A stretch of DNA of 15,843 nt from Syntrophaceae bacterium (GTDB taxonomy: Bacteria > Desulfobacterota > Syntrophia > Syntrophales > UBA2210), in contig JAUXBI010000005.1 in NCBI GenBank assembly GCA_030619435.1, positions 1 to 15,843 of the forward strand, given 5' to 3'. Positions 4,787 to 14,027 of this stretch are shown piece after piece. Under the pieces are notes generated by a model. That model saw only the letters and a program-made list of their open reading frames with translations. It was not told the DNA's origin and did not search any database. Both the position numbers and the translations under genes were made by a program. Each line of letters opens with the position of its first letter. The stretch's first letter is position 1.

Positions 4787-6865
4787 ATGGACGACAGAAA
4801 ATTAAGAAACATAGGCATCAGCGCTCACATTGACTCGGGTAAGACAACGCTGACAGAAAGAATCCTCTTTTATACAAAACGCATTCACGCGATTCATGAC
4901 GTAAAGGGGAAAGACGGTGTCGGAGCCACCATGGATTCCATGGAGCTCGAGAAGGAGCGCGGCATCACAATAGCCTCGGCAGCAACATTCTGCGAATGGA
5001 GAGAGCATGAGATCAATATAATCGATACTCCCGGCCATGTCGATTTTACGGTAGAGGTCGAACGTTCCCTCAGGGTGCTGGATGGCGCTGTCCTTGTTCT
5101 ATGCTCAGTGGGTGGTGTGCAGTCACAATCGATTACAGTCGATCAGCAGATGAAACGTTACGAGGTCCCCTGCATCGCCTTTATAAACAAGTGTGACCGC
5201 AGCGGCGCGGATCCTTATCGTGTCATCGACCAGCTCAGGTCGAAACTGGGTCACAACGCGGTTGCCATACAAATACCCATTGGACTTGAAAATAATTTTC
5301 AAGGAATTATAGACTTGGTTTCAATGAAAGCGGTCTATTTTGACGGCGAGAATGGCGAAGATATTCGCATTGAGGAAATTCCGAGTGCTCTCACACAAGA
5401 AGCAATCGCGAAAAGAGAAGAACTGATCGACGCCGCCTCGATGTTCTCAGATGAACTCACTGAAACCATTCTTGAAGAACGGGAGATTCCGGAAGAACTT
5501 CTTATAAACGCGTTGCGCACTGGAACGCTCACCCGGAAAATAACACCTGTCCTCATGGGATCGGCTTACAAAAACAAAGGCGTTCAGCCTCTGCTCGACG
5601 TTGTGACACAGTTGCTTCCCTGCCCCTCTGATATGAAAAATGAAGCCCTTGACATGGACAACAATGAAAAGCCGGTTATCCTCTCTTCCAGCCCTGAAGA
5701 CCCGTCAGTGGCTCTTGCATTCAAACTGGAAGACGGCGCCTATGGACAGCTTACTTACATCCGGGTATATCAGGGCTCCATCGCAATGGGATCCACCATA
5801 ATATATGCCCGCACAGGGAAAAAGATCAAGGTTGGACGCGTTGTCCGCATGCATGCCGATCAGATGGAAGACATGGAGGCCATCCCCGCGGGGTATATCG
5901 GAGCTCTCTTCGGCATCGACTGTGCGTCGGGTGACACCTTTACATCCCCGGGAACCACGCTGACCATGAGTTCCATGTTTGTCGCCGACCCGGTAATTTC
6001 TCTGTCTATTACCCCTGAAGACAACAAATCACAGATAAATATGTCCAAAGCCCTGAACCGCTTCACCAAAGAAGACCCCACTTTCAAGACCTACGTCGAT
6101 GATGAAACAAAAGAGACAATTATTGAAGGCATGGGCGAGCTGCACTTGGAAATCTACGTTGAGCGGATGCGGCGAGAATATGGAGCCAAAGTTGAAACCG
6201 GCAATCCTCGTGTTGCATACCGCGAAACCATTACCAGAAAAGCGGAGTTTAACTACACGCATAAAAAACAGACCGGCGGATCTGGACAATATGGCCGAAT
6301 CGCGGGATATATGGAACCTATCGCAGAAGCGGAATTTGAGTTCGTCAACAAGATCACTGGAGGAGTTATCCCCACACAATTTATTCCCGCATGCGAGAAG
6401 GGGTTCCGTGGATGCATGGCAAAAGGGCCCCGGATGGAGTTTCCGGTGACCGGGATAAGGGTGCTTATTAATGATGGAGCGTCGCACAGCGTGGACTCTT
6501 CAGAAATGGCATTCCAGGCGGCCGCGCGCGGTGCATTTCTCGGGGCCTATGCCAAGGCAAAAGCGGTTATCCATGAACCCATAATGAAGGTTGTTGTTGA
6601 AACACCAACCGAATTCCAAGGCTCCGCCATGGGTCTCTTAAACCAGCGCCGTGGAATGATTGTCGGCGCACAGGATGATGGACCCATGTGTGTAATTGAG
6701 GCGCAGGTACCATTGGCAGAGATGTTCGGATTTTCGACTGTCCTGAGATCAGCAACACAGGGACAGGCTCAGTTCACTATGGAATTCGCGCTCTACAAGC
6801 TTGTTCCTCAGTCAATCGCGGAGGAACTGGCCGAAAAGATGGAGAAAAAGAAGAAGGGCAATTAA
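4787..6865 (+). CDS. fusA: Translation elongation factor G, mitochondrial EFG1-like (spdEFG1) type
   Basis: This is a full-length 692-residue translocase, the GTPase that moves tRNAs and mRNA through the ribosome. G-domain motifs are clear: AHIDSGKT (13-20), RGIT (58-61), DTPGH (80-84, catalytic His84), NKCD (134-137) and GSA (258-260). Domain IV contains [10 protein letters not shown], and the C-terminal domain is complete. The Ser in the P-loop (most bacterial EF-G have AHIDAGKT), [17 protein letters not shown] and [20 protein letters not shown] match mitochondrial EFG1. That relationship defines the spdEFG1 group of spirochaetes, planctomycetes and deltaproteobacteria. The usual rpsL-rpsG-tuf neighbours are absent, so a standard EF-G may or may not exist elsewhere in the genome. 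The ATG follows AGGGAAAGCAGGA. The next gene starts 35 nt downstream. Confidence 0.95.
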   Translation: MDDRKLRNIGISAHIDSGKTTLTERILFYTKRIHAIHDVKGKDGVGATMDSMELEKERGITIASAATFCEWREHEINIIDTPGHVDFTVEVERSLRVLDGAVLVLCSVGGVQSQSITVDQQMKRYEVPCIAFINKCDRSGADPYRVIDQLRSKLGHNAVAIQIPIGLENNFQGIIDLVSMKAVYFDGENGEDIRIEEIPSALTQEAIAKREELIDAASMFSDELTETILEEREIPEELLINALRTGTLTRKITPVLMGSAYKNKGVQPLLDVVTQLLPCPSDMKNEALDMDNNEKPVILSSSPEDPSVALAFKLEDGAYGQLTYIRVYQGSIAMGSTIIYARTGKKIKVGRVVRMHADQMEDMEAIPAGYIGALFGIDCASGDTFTSPGTTLTMSSMFVADPVISLSITPEDNKSQINMSKALNRFTKEDPTFKTYVDDETKETIIEGMGELHLEIYVERMRREYGAKVETGNPRVAYRETITRKAEFNYTHKKQTGGSGQYGRIAGYMEPIAEAEFEFVNKITGGVIPTQFIPACEKGFRGCMAKGPRMEFPVTGIRVLINDGASHSVDSSEMAFQAAARGAFLGAYAKAKAVIHEPIMKVVVETPTEFQGSAMGLLNQRRGMIVGAQDDGPMCVIEAQVPLAEMFGFSTVLRSATQGQAQFTMEFALYKLVPQSIAEELAEKMEKKKKGN

Positions 6866-6900
6866 TATAATAGAACAGGCTGAAGGAAAGGTACAAAAAC

Positions 6901-7599
6901 ATGATGATGTTAAAAAAGGATCTCATCACCAGACATCCCCTTGGGATTCAGGGAGATGGAACAGATATTATCTCAAAGGGTGAATTCGGTGCTGTTCTTT
7001 CACGGGCCGGCGTAGGTAAAACCGCTCTCCTGGTTCAGCTTGCCCTTAACGCCATGCTGAGAAATAAGAATGTCCTTCATATAAGTCTGAATGACCCCGT
7101 TGACAAAATTACACTATGGTACAAGGAATTGTTCAACCATCTGGTGCAGCACCACACTGCTGAGGAGGCAAGCCAGCTCTGGGAATTCCTGCTGCCGCAC
7201 AGGTTTATCATGACCTTCAGGGTCGCGGGTTTCAGCGTGCTGAGGCTCAGAGAAAGGCTGGCAGATCTTACCGGACAGGGTATATTTCACCCTGACATGG
7301 TTATTATTGACGGGCTCAAATTCAACGAATCAACAAGGGAATGTCTTACGGATTTGAAAAAACTTGCCGGGGAGCAATCATTCCATGCGTGGTTCAGCGT
7401 GCATACCCATCGCCATGAAGAAACTCCTTCGGATGGTATTCCGTCTCCGCTTCTGGACGTCGAGGATCTGTTTGATATCGCTCTACAGCTTCAGCCCGAG
7501 GGAACAGACATCCGCATAAAACCCCTGAAGGGACTGTCAAATGTGACCTCCGACTTGTCTCAGCTAACCTTGGATGCATCCAGCATGCTCATAAAGTAA
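6901..7599 (+). CDS. RecA/KaiC-like P-loop ATPase of unknown function
   Basis: The gene encodes 232 residues and I do not recognise a named family. A P-loop is visible as SRAGVGKT at 34-41 within a strand-loop-helix (GAVLSRAGVGKTALLVQLAL); serine replaces the first glycine of the classical Walker A motif. A Walker B-like strand, HPDMVIIDG, ends in Asp136. Later strands (HAWFSVHTHR, ALQLQPEG, IRIKPLKG) are consistent with a RecA/KaiC-type core and nothing fused to it. There is no signal peptide or membrane segment. Three in-frame ATGs open the gene; GGAAAGG lies 9 nt before the first. It starts 35 nt after the EF-G gene and is followed by a strong terminator, so the two form a likely operon. 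A link to translation or ribosome function is only guilt by association. Confidence 0.75.
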   Translation: MMMLKKDLITRHPLGIQGDGTDIISKGEFGAVLSRAGVGKTALLVQLALNAMLRNKNVLHISLNDPVDKITLWYKELFNHLVQHHTAEEASQLWEFLLPHRFIMTFRVAGFSVLRLRERLADLTGQGIFHPDMVIIDGLKFNESTRECLTDLKKLAGEQSFHAWFSVHTHRHEETPSDGIPSPLLDVEDLFDIALQLQPEGTDIRIKPLKGLSNVTSDLSQLTLDASSMLIK

Positions 7600-7637
7600 G
7601 TTATTTCCGGCCACATCTGCTGCCGACCCCAAACATC

Positions 7638-7676
7638 TGCTTCACCTCCTCGTAGAGAAGGTGAAGCATTTTTTTT
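7638..7676 (+). terminator. Strong intrinsic terminator after the fusA operon
   Basis: TGCTTCACCT (7638-7647) and AGGTGAAGCA (7659-7668) form a perfect 10-bp stem around an 11-nt loop, followed directly by eight T residues. It lies 39 nt past the stop of the ATPase gene and separates that operon from the aconitase gene. Confidence 0.9.
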
Positions 7677-7718
7677 ATAAAAGACACATGGGAACTTACA
7701 AAGTCGCCAAACTTTACC

Positions 7719-7747
7719 TTGAAATAACCACACAGGTTATATAATAT
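7719..7747 (+). promoter_or_regulatory. Likely promoter for the aconitase gene
   Basis: TTGAAA at 7719-7724 precedes an AT-rich block with a perfect TATAAT at 7740-7745 (15-nt spacer) and an overlapping TAATAT at 7742-7747 (17-nt spacer). It lies between the terminator at 7638 and the aconitase start at 7780, where a promoter is required. Confidence 0.55.
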
Positions 7748-7779
7748 TATAAGTTTGCTACTGCACAATGGAGAACCGC

Positions 7780-9714
7780 ATGGGAAAATCCATAACCAGG
7801 AAGATAATAGATGCCCATTTAATATCGGGCACTTATATCCTCGGATCTGAGACAGGAATAAAAATAGATCAGACCCTGACCCAGGATGCCACTGGAACCA
7901 TGGCCTATCTCCAGTTTGAATCCATGAATATCCTGAAGGTAAAAACCGATCTGTCGGTAAGCTACATAGACCACAACACCGTACAGATCGGATTTGAAAA
8001 CGCCGACGACCATCAATATCTCCGGGATATCGCGGGAAAATACGGAATTCACCTGTCAAGAGCGGGAAACGGCATCTGCCACCAGGTTCACCTCGAAAGA
8101 TTCGGGGTGCCGGGAAAAACTCTCCTCGGTTCCGACAGCCATACGCCAACGGCAGGGGGCCTCGGCATGATGGCAATCGGCGCGGGCGGTCTCGATGTCG
8201 CCATCGCGATGGGCGGAGGGGCATTTTATCTTACCGGCCCACGGGTGATCAGGATCAACCTCAACGGAAAACTTTCTCCCTGGGTATCGGCAAAGGATAT
8301 TATACTGAAGGTTCTTGAAATATTTACCACAAGGGGAAACGTGGGATGCGTCTTTGAGTATGGAGGGGACGGGCTTTTTACCCTTACGGTACCGGAGAGG
8401 GCGACGATCGCCAATATGGGTGCGGAATGCGGCGTCACCACTTCTATCTTTCCAAGTGATGAAGTGACCCTGTCATTCCTGGAATCCCAGCAGAGAGAGA
8501 ATGATTGGGTGGAGTTAAAAGCGGATGCAGACGCGGAATATGACAGGGTAATCGATATAGATCTGTCAAAAATCGTCCCCCTTGCCGCGACACCGCACAG
8601 CCCCGAAAACATACGCGCAGTAAAAGATATAAACGGAATAAAAGTTGATCAGGTGTGTATCGGAAGCTGCACAAATTCATCATATAAAGATCTCTCAACG
8701 GTGGCAGAGATACTAAGAGGAAAGGTCGCGCATCCCGATGTGAGCTTTGTCATAGCTCCGGGCTCAAGGCAGGTGCTGGAAAGCCTCTCAAGGGACGGCT
8801 ACCTCGCGGAGCTGCTGTCCTCAGGGGCAAGAATCGCCGAGTGCGCGTGCGGCTTCTGCATAGGAAACAGCCAGAGCCCACCCTCGGGAGCGGTATCTCT
8901 CAGAACATCCAACAGAAACTTTTCGGGCAGATCAGGAACGGCGGACGCCAGTGTCTATCTCGTCAGTCCGGAAACAGCTGCCGCCGCGGTTATTACAGGA
9001 GTTATTACAGACCCGCGTGATCTGGGGATCGAGTATCCCCGAATCCGCATTCCTAGTCACTTCATCATTGACGACAGGATGATAATATTCCCTGAGGATA
9101 TCCAGGACCCATCATCCATTACCGTACGCAGGGGGCCCAATATTGGAGTACCTCCTTCACATGTTCCCATGCCTGACACTATCTCAGGCGAAGTCACAAT
9201 AAAAGTGGCAGACAAAATTACCACAGATCATATAATGCCAGCCGGCTTCAGGATGAAGTACCGTTCCAATATACGGGAATATGCAAAACTCGTCTTCGAG
9301 GGACTGGACAATACATTTCATGAAAGGGCGCACAGGATAAAAGGTGGCGGAAGGCACAATATCATTGTCGCGGGAGTTTCCTACGGCCAGGGATCATCAA
9401 GGGAGCACGCGGCCATCTGTCCCCAGTATCTGGGTGTAAAGGCGGTGATCGCCAGGTCTTTCGAAAGAATCCATGCGGCTAATCTGATTAATTTCGGCAT
9501 CATGCCCCTGACATTCAAAGATGATGCCGCGTACGCCACCATAGACCAGGGAGACGAGATAGAGATACCCGATATCAGGAAGATAATAAAATCCGATAAG
9601 AAAATAGTTGTAAAAAACTTAACAAAAAGATCTGAATTAGAGGCCCTGTGCAACCTGTCCGACAGGCAGAGAAAGATACTTCTCGCGGGCGGCGCGCTCG
9701 CTGCGAAGAAGTGA
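7780..9714 (+). CDS. acn: Aconitate hydratase (Aquifex-type, ~640 residues)
   Basis: Aconitase interconverts citrate and isocitrate using a [4Fe-4S] cluster. The protein has 644 residues from the ATG at 7780, chosen because GGAG lies six nucleotides upstream; an earlier ATG at 7768 has no ribosome-binding site. Cluster ligands are visible as Cys297 in GSCTN and Cys357/Cys360 in the segment CACGFCIG. The usual CGPC is CGFC here. GICHQVHLERF, GSDSHTPTAGG and SNRNFSGR are family signatures, and the mobile C-terminal swivel domain holds the catalytic serine loop YGQGSSREHAA near residue 540. The length is well below that of AcnA (about 890) and matches the compact bacterial type. It is followed after 71 nt by NADP-isocitrate dehydrogenase, giving consecutive TCA-cycle steps. 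3-isopropylmalate or homoaconitate activity is less likely because both halves are on one chain. Confidence 0.93.
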   Translation: MGKSITRKIIDAHLISGTYILGSETGIKIDQTLTQDATGTMAYLQFESMNILKVKTDLSVSYIDHNTVQIGFENADDHQYLRDIAGKYGIHLSRAGNGICHQVHLERFGVPGKTLLGSDSHTPTAGGLGMMAIGAGGLDVAIAMGGGAFYLTGPRVIRINLNGKLSPWVSAKDIILKVLEIFTTRGNVGCVFEYGGDGLFTLTVPERATIANMGAECGVTTSIFPSDEVTLSFLESQQRENDWVELKADADAEYDRVIDIDLSKIVPLAATPHSPENIRAVKDINGIKVDQVCIGSCTNSSYKDLSTVAEILRGKVAHPDVSFVIAPGSRQVLESLSRDGYLAELLSSGARIAECACGFCIGNSQSPPSGAVSLRTSNRNFSGRSGTADASVYLVSPETAAAAVITGVITDPRDLGIEYPRIRIPSHFIIDDRMIIFPEDIQDPSSITVRRGPNIGVPPSHVPMPDTISGEVTIKVADKITTDHIMPAGFRMKYRSNIREYAKLVFEGLDNTFHERAHRIKGGGRHNIIVAGVSYGQGSSREHAAICPQYLGVKAVIARSFERIHAANLINFGIMPLTFKDDAAYATIDQGDEIEIPDIRKIIKSDKKIVVKNLTKRSELEALCNLSDRQRKILLAGGALAAKK

Positions 9715-9785
9715 CAGACGTCGGAGGTCAAGCGCAATAAGTAAGAAATTCAGCTTATCGGAAAATTGCGGATGGAGAAGAAATT

Positions 9786-11006
9786 GTGAGGGAAAAGATA
9801 AAAGTAAAGACACCAGTCGTCGAGATGGACGGCGACGAAATGACGCGAATCATGTGGAAGATGATAAGGGACAAACTGCTCCTTCCATTTCTGGATATGG
9901 ACATCAAATACTACGACCTCCACATAAAGAATCGCGATATAACCGACGACCGGGTTACAGTTGACGCGGCGAATGCCATCATGGAATATGGTGTGGGCAT
10001 AAAGTGCGCGACAATAACTCCAAACGCCGACCGCGTGAAGGAATATGATCTGAAAGAGATGTGGAAGAGTCCCAACGGCACGATACGGTCGATGCTGGAT
10101 GGAACGGTGTTCAGAAAACCCATCTTTGTGAAGAACATCAAGCCCTCTGTCTCCACATGGGAAAAACCGATCATCATAGGAAGACACGCGTATGGCGATG
10201 TGTACGACAACGTCGAAATAGCCGTGCCGGGCCCGGGAAAGGCATCTATCATATTCACCCCGTCCGGAGGCGGAAAAACCGAAGAAAAAACGATACACGA
10301 GTTTAAAGGACCGGGAATTATCCAGGGCATCCATAATACAGACGAGTCCATGCTGAATTTCGCGAGAGCGTGTTTCTCCTTTGCCCTTGACCAGAAAACG
10401 GACCTCTGGTTCAGCGACAAGGACACCATATCAAAGACCTATGACGCCCGTTTCAGGGATATATTTCAGCGGGAGTATGAGGAAAACTGGGAAACCAGAT
10501 TCGAGGATGCGGGTATAGAATACTTCTTTACCCTGATTGACGACGCGGTTGCCAGGGTAATACGCTCGGAAGGTGGAATGTTGTGGGCACTGAAAAACTA
10601 CGACGGCGATGTTATGTCAGACATGATCGCTACTGCCTACGGAAGTCTCGCAATGATGACCTCCGTGCTGGTCTCACCGAACGGCTGCTACGAGTATGAG
10701 GCAGCCCATGGAACGGTGCAGAAACATTACTATAAACACCTTGATAACGAAGAGACTTCGACAAACTCCATGGCCCTCATCTTCGCCTGGTCAGGAGGAC
10801 TTCGGAAGCGGGGTGAACTTGACGGGACAGACAGTCTTGTGGCATTTGCCGACAAACTGGACGAGGCCTCTGTAGAGACAGTGGAATCGGGCATCATGAC
10901 GGGAGATCTCCTCCTTGTCGCGGAAAAGGCCACCCATAACAGAAAGGTCAACACCACACAATTCATAGACGCTATCGAAAAAAGACTGCATGAAAAGTTA
11001 CAGTGA
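9786..11006 (+). CDS. icd: NADP-dependent isocitrate dehydrogenase, eukaryote-like homodimeric type
   Basis: The 406-residue enzyme oxidatively decarboxylates isocitrate to 2-oxoglutarate. It follows the human IDH1/IDH2 pattern along its length: [11 protein letters not shown] near the start, [16 protein letters not shown] with Arg101 and Arg110, and GRHAYGD with Arg133 (equivalent of human IDH1 Arg132). [10 protein letters not shown] supplies the metal-binding aspartates, and AAHGTV lies in the NADP-binding region. All substrate-binding arginines are present, so it should be active. It starts with GTG at 9786, eight nucleotides after GGAG (9774-9777); an ATG start would remove conserved residues. 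It is 71 nt downstream of aconitase and overlaps rlmN by 17 nt, so the three genes are probably one transcript. This type is distinct from the E. coli-type Icd. Confidence 0.95.
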   Translation: MREKIKVKTPVVEMDGDEMTRIMWKMIRDKLLLPFLDMDIKYYDLHIKNRDITDDRVTVDAANAIMEYGVGIKCATITPNADRVKEYDLKEMWKSPNGTIRSMLDGTVFRKPIFVKNIKPSVSTWEKPIIIGRHAYGDVYDNVEIAVPGPGKASIIFTPSGGGKTEEKTIHEFKGPGIIQGIHNTDESMLNFARACFSFALDQKTDLWFSDKDTISKTYDARFRDIFQREYEENWETRFEDAGIEYFFTLIDDAVARVIRSEGGMLWALKNYDGDVMSDMIATAYGSLAMMTSVLVSPNGCYEYEAAHGTVQKHYYKHLDNEETSTNSMALIFAWSGGLRKRGELDGTDSLVAFADKLDEASVETVESGIMTGDLLLVAEKATHNRKVNTTQFIDAIEKRLHEKLQ

Positions 11007-12033
11007 TAAACCAGACCTGAGCAACATGTCTCTTGAAGAGATTGAAGATTTTATTTCTCACCTTGGAAAGGAAAAATACCGGGCGCGTCAGATCATGAAG
11101 TGGATGTACCGGTTTGGAATCTCTTCCTTTGACGAAATGACCAATCTCTCAAAGGTTTTCAGGGAAGAGATCAAAGAACTGGCCCGCATAACATCCCTCC
11201 CGATAGAAGAGATCCAGGAATCAATAGACGGCACGAAAAAAGTTCTCTTCAGGCTGGAAGACGACAGTCTCATAGAAAGTGTATTGATACGTGAAAAGAA
11301 TCACTGGACCCAGTGCGTGTCTACACAGGCAGGGTGCGCAATGGGGTGCAAATTCTGTCTTACCGGCAGATATGGTCTGAAGAGAAACCTTCTTCCCTCG
11401 GAGATTGTCGGGCAGATAACAGCCCTCCTTTTCAATACGCCTGAGGGCAAAGACATGAAGAGTATCGTAATGATGGGAATGGGGGAACCCCTCGCCAACT
11501 ATGAAAACACACTGAAAGCAATAAAGATTATCACTTCCGATGTGGGGCCCGGGGTTTCAAAGAGAAAAATAACTGTTTCCACGTATGGAATAACGCCGAT
11601 GATACGCAGACTGGGCGAGGAAGTTTCCGTTAATCTCGCGGTGTCACTGAACGCCCCGGATGACGAAAAGCGAACTGCTCTGATGCCTGTGAACAAGAAG
11701 TACCCACTCAAAGAACTTATAGATGCCTGCCGGGAATATCCTATGCCGAGGAGAAGAATGATAACTTTTGAATATATCCTGATCGACGGCATCAACGATT
11801 CAGAAGAAGACGCAAAGATGCTCACATCGCTCCTCAGGGGGGTACATTGCAAATTCAATCTCATACCCTTCAACGAATTCCCGGAATCAGACTTCAAAAA
11901 ACCATCAGATAAAAAGATAAGGGCATTTCAGAATATACTTATAAAACATCACTACACAACCATGGTCCGCCCAAGCAAGGGAAACGACATATTGGCCGCG
12001 TGCGGGCAGCTGAGTGGTCGCGCACGTGAATAA
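10990..12033 (+). CDS. rlmN: Dual-specificity 23S rRNA/tRNA adenine-C2 methyltransferase RlmN
   Basis: RlmN is a radical-SAM enzyme that methylates C2 of A2503 in 23S rRNA and of A37 in certain tRNAs. This 347-residue protein has the expected N-terminal accessory domain ([11 protein letters not shown]) and the radical-SAM cluster motif CAMGCKFC, with Cys116, Cys120 and Cys123. The GMGEP motif and [10 protein letters not shown] segment are present, and the resolving/methyl-carrying Cys338 lies in [10 protein letters not shown] near the C-terminus. The length is typical. The ATG at 10990 lies inside the last codons of the isocitrate dehydrogenase gene (17-nt overlap) and has no strong Shine-Dalgarno, which suggests translational coupling. 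Another ATG at 11026 also lacks one. The related Cfr resistance enzyme is less likely given the housekeeping context. Confidence 0.95.
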   Translation: MKSYSDKPDLSNMSLEEIEDFISHLGKEKYRARQIMKWMYRFGISSFDEMTNLSKVFREEIKELARITSLPIEEIQESIDGTKKVLFRLEDDSLIESVLIREKNHWTQCVSTQAGCAMGCKFCLTGRYGLKRNLLPSEIVGQITALLFNTPEGKDMKSIVMMGMGEPLANYENTLKAIKIITSDVGPGVSKRKITVSTYGITPMIRRLGEEVSVNLAVSLNAPDDEKRTALMPVNKKYPLKELIDACREYPMPRRRMITFEYILIDGINDSEEDAKMLTSLLRGVHCKFNLIPFNEFPESDFKKPSDKKIRAFQNILIKHHYTTMVRPSKGNDILAACGQLSGRARE

Positions 12034-12124
12034 CTGAATTCCAGCAAATTTCTTGCCCGATTCATACACTTGTGATATCTTTAGGAATCAGCAGAACAGA
12101 AAATAATAACCGCCGAGGTGAATT

Positions 12125-12907
12125 ATGAAAAAGATATATATCTGTCTCGTCTTTATAATCGCTGTCTTTATATCGTGGCAACCAGCCTTCGCGCAGACGG
12201 CGGCAACATGGATTGAAAAGGGCAACACACTTGAAGAGAGGGGAATACATACAGAGGCGGTTAAAGCGTACACAAAGGCAATAGAATGCGATCCTGGCTG
12301 TGCTGACGCCTACCTGAAAAGGGGAACTGCCCTCTTCTCAGACAGAAAGAGCAATTGCACGGAATCACTTGTTGATCTCACAGAAGCGATAAAACTTGCG
12401 CCCGAAAATGCCGATGCTTACTATCAGCGGGGAGTTGTCAACTATTATATGATCAACAATGAACAGGCACGGGCAGACATGGAAACCGCCGCCGCCCTCG
12501 GGCACAAAGGCGCCTGGAAATGGCTTGCTTTAAAAACGGAGACTGAACAGGCCGAGGGTACACCCTTAAGTGTGAAACCAGCCGTATATTTCGACCATGA
12601 TAAATCCAACATAAAACCGTCTTACCATAAACTCCTGAAAGAAATAAGCACAGCGCTCACCGAAGGATCTTCCCGGGCCTCTATCACGTTATCGGGTCAT
12701 GCGGACAGTACAGGCACGGAAAAATACAATGACACCCTTTCACTGGAAAGAGCAAACGCCGTGAAAGAGTATTTGGTGAAAAATTTCAACATCTCTCTGG
12801 GAAGAATCGCCGTAAAGGCTTATGGTGAGGGCATGCCGGTAACATCGAACAACACACTGAAAGGACGCGCCATGAACCGCCGCGTGGAGATTGACGTTTA
12901 CGATTGA
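12125..12907 (+). CDS. Exported TPR protein with C-terminal OmpA-like peptidoglycan-binding domain
   Basis: The 260-residue protein starts with a signal peptide (MKKIYICLVFIIAVFISWQ) with probable cleavage after AFA at residue 23. There is no lipobox cysteine at the cleavage site. Two to three tetratricopeptide repeats follow (WIEKGNTLEERGIHTEAVKA, ADAYLKRGTALF, ADAYYQRGVVNYY) at about 28-135. An OmpA-like domain occupies about 150-260, with the consensus GHADSTG, NDTLSLERANAVKEYL and MNRRVEI that contacts peptidoglycan. The mature protein is expected in the periplasm, anchored to the cell wall. GAGGTG lies 4 nt before the ATG. It is 91 nt after rlmN without a visible terminator, and it converges on the kinase gene with only 15 nt between stops. 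The family is a general envelope scaffold; a specific partner cannot be named. Confidence 0.88.
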   Translation: MKKIYICLVFIIAVFISWQPAFAQTAATWIEKGNTLEERGIHTEAVKAYTKAIECDPGCADAYLKRGTALFSDRKSNCTESLVDLTEAIKLAPENADAYYQRGVVNYYMINNEQARADMETAAALGHKGAWKWLALKTETEQAEGTPLSVKPAVYFDHDKSNIKPSYHKLLKEISTALTEGSSRASITLSGHADSTGTEKYNDTLSLERANAVKEYLVKNFNISLGRIAVKAYGEGMPVTSNNTLKGRAMNRRVEIDVYD

Positions 12908-12922
12908 TTGGTAACCAGGGTA

Positions 12923-13615
12923 TTATCGTTCAACTTTTCCAATCACGAACCATTCATCGTCCGAATCGGAGGCCGTGTCGACCAGGAGATGTACGATATG
13001 TAGCTCGGGATACAGTTCTTTGAGGTCGTCAAGATCCACCGGCTCGAATCTGTTCTTGTTGTTCAGATAGGCCTGTTCCGTCAGAGCGTTGGACTCGTAG
13101 TTTTCTCTGGTTCTCTTGGATATCTTGTTCAGTGAATATTCCTGCGGGCACTGTGTCTGTTGTATAATGAATGTCTTCCGATTCTTTGCGGCCACCTCTG
13201 CAGCCCTTTTTCTGAGTGACTGGGTAACAAACGTGGCATCAAGAATGACCCCCCTCCCCTGCGAGGAAAGTTCATCGGCAATAGAAAACATTGTGTCATA
13301 CACGAGCGTCCTTTTATCCATATTGGACGCTATCTTTTCGTCGAAGATATCCTCGTCTTTCAGAACTTCGCGGCGTATCACGTCTGTCCTCAACATCTCG
13401 TAGCCCTTTAAACGCGCTATAATTTCGGTGGTCTCGGTCTTGTTCGTCGCCGGAAGTCCGCAGGCAATCAAGACAACATCGTTCCCTATTTCTTTTTCGA
13501 CAAATTCCTTAAAAGGTATTTTCAATGGAATGACTCCTTTAGTTTTTAAAAGATCCAGGTGTTTTATAACGCTCTTTCCCTCATCAAACTTTTTGTCAAA
13601 ATCTTTAGCTTTCAT
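12923..13615 (-). CDS. Zeta/AAA_33-type P-loop kinase with an antitoxin-like N-terminus
   Basis: Residues about 45-195 of this 230-residue protein form a predicted nucleotide kinase. The P-loop is GLPATNKT at 53-60, with Lys59 kept but Asn58 replacing the usual glycine. Next come RTDVIRRE with Asp78 as likely catalytic base, VILDATF at 123-129, and Arg168/Arg170 in a lid-like helix. This layout matches the predicted kinases of the zeta-toxin/AAA_33 group, also found as the C-terminal part of aminoglycoside phosphotransferase-like fusions. The first ~24 residues (MKAKDFDKKFDEGKSV) closely resemble the start of small CopG/BrnA-type antitoxins. The substrate is unknown. The gene lies 94 nt downstream of higA on the same strand, with only a weak AAGAAG ribosome-binding site. 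Whether it is a toxin, a defence gene or a housekeeping kinase is open. Confidence 0.75.
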   Translation of the reverse strand: MKAKDFDKKFDEGKSVIKHLDLLKTKGVIPLKIPFKEFVEKEIGNDVVLIACGLPATNKTETTEIIARLKGYEMLRTDVIRREVLKDEDIFDEKIASNMDKRTLVYDTMFSIADELSSQGRGVILDATFVTQSLRKRAAEVAAKNRKTFIIQQTQCPQEYSLNKISKRTRENYESNALTEQAYLNNKNRFEPVDLDDLKELYPELHIVHLLVDTASDSDDEWFVIGKVER

Positions 13616-13709
13616 ATGCTTCTTTTTGCTGATTGGTTATGGAAACGGTCACTCCGCATCGCTTTTTCCCAAACTATTTTCATCAGCAAGGCTATAACCC
13701 CAGTACATA

Positions 13710-14018
13710 TTATCCTGTTTGGACTTGAAGAGCATGTACCTCACCATCAAGCCGGCCCTCAAACAAATCCTCAGTCACTTCAAGATCATGACGCGTCTGG
13801 AGATTCAGCCAAAACTGAGGTGACATGCCGAAAAACCGTCCCAAACGAAGTGCAGTATCTGCAGTAATGGATCTTTTCCCATGCACAATTTCGTTTATGC
13901 GCCTTGGGGGCACACTTATATTCTTGGCCAGCCGGTATTGACTGATCCCCATGGGCTCTAAAAATTCCTCCATAAGAATTTCGCCTGGATGGATAGGGGG
14001 AAGTTTTTTGGTCTTCAT
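13710..14018 (-). CDS. higA: HigA-family antitoxin (Xre helix-turn-helix)
   Basis: The 102-residue protein has the HigA/VapI layout: the start LPPIHPGEILMEEFLEPMGIS, then a helix-turn-helix at about 25-60 (QYRLAKNISVPPRRINEIVHGKRSIT). The family end ALRLGRFFGMSPQFWLNLQTRHDLE follows. HigA neutralises the ribosome-dependent RNase HigB and represses the operon promoter through its HTH. AGGAG lies six nucleotides before the ATG. The stop codon TAG of a HigB remnant overlaps this ribosome-binding site. No intact higB precedes the gene, so it is an orphan antitoxin here. It could survive as a regulator, as an antitoxin for a homologous toxin elsewhere, or by chance. The kinase gene lies downstream. 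Confidence 0.92.
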   Translation of the reverse strand: MKTKKLPPIHPGEILMEEFLEPMGISQYRLAKNISVPPRRINEIVHGKRSITADTALRLGRFFGMSPQFWLNLQTRHDLEVTEDLFEGRLDGEVHALQVQTG

Positions 14019-14027
14019 GTGATTCTC

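Noticed and set aside
6029..6487. 152-codon open frame on the - strand inside the EF-G gene
   Set aside because: It is the antisense shadow of conserved EF-G sequence with no start signal.
7601..8224. 207-codon open frame on the - strand covering the terminator and aconitase start
   Set aside because: It runs through the strong terminator and the conserved aconitase N-terminus and is Arg/Pro rich as expected of an antisense frame.
9750..10334. 194-codon open frame on the - strand opposite isocitrate dehydrogenase
   Set aside because: The + strand encodes a complete IDH with all active-site residues; the antisense translation has no family pattern.
12034..12124. Promoter between rlmN and the TPR-OmpA gene (TTGCCC near 12053)
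   Set aside because: The -35 candidate is poor and no -10 box better than four of six is correctly spaced, so it was not called.
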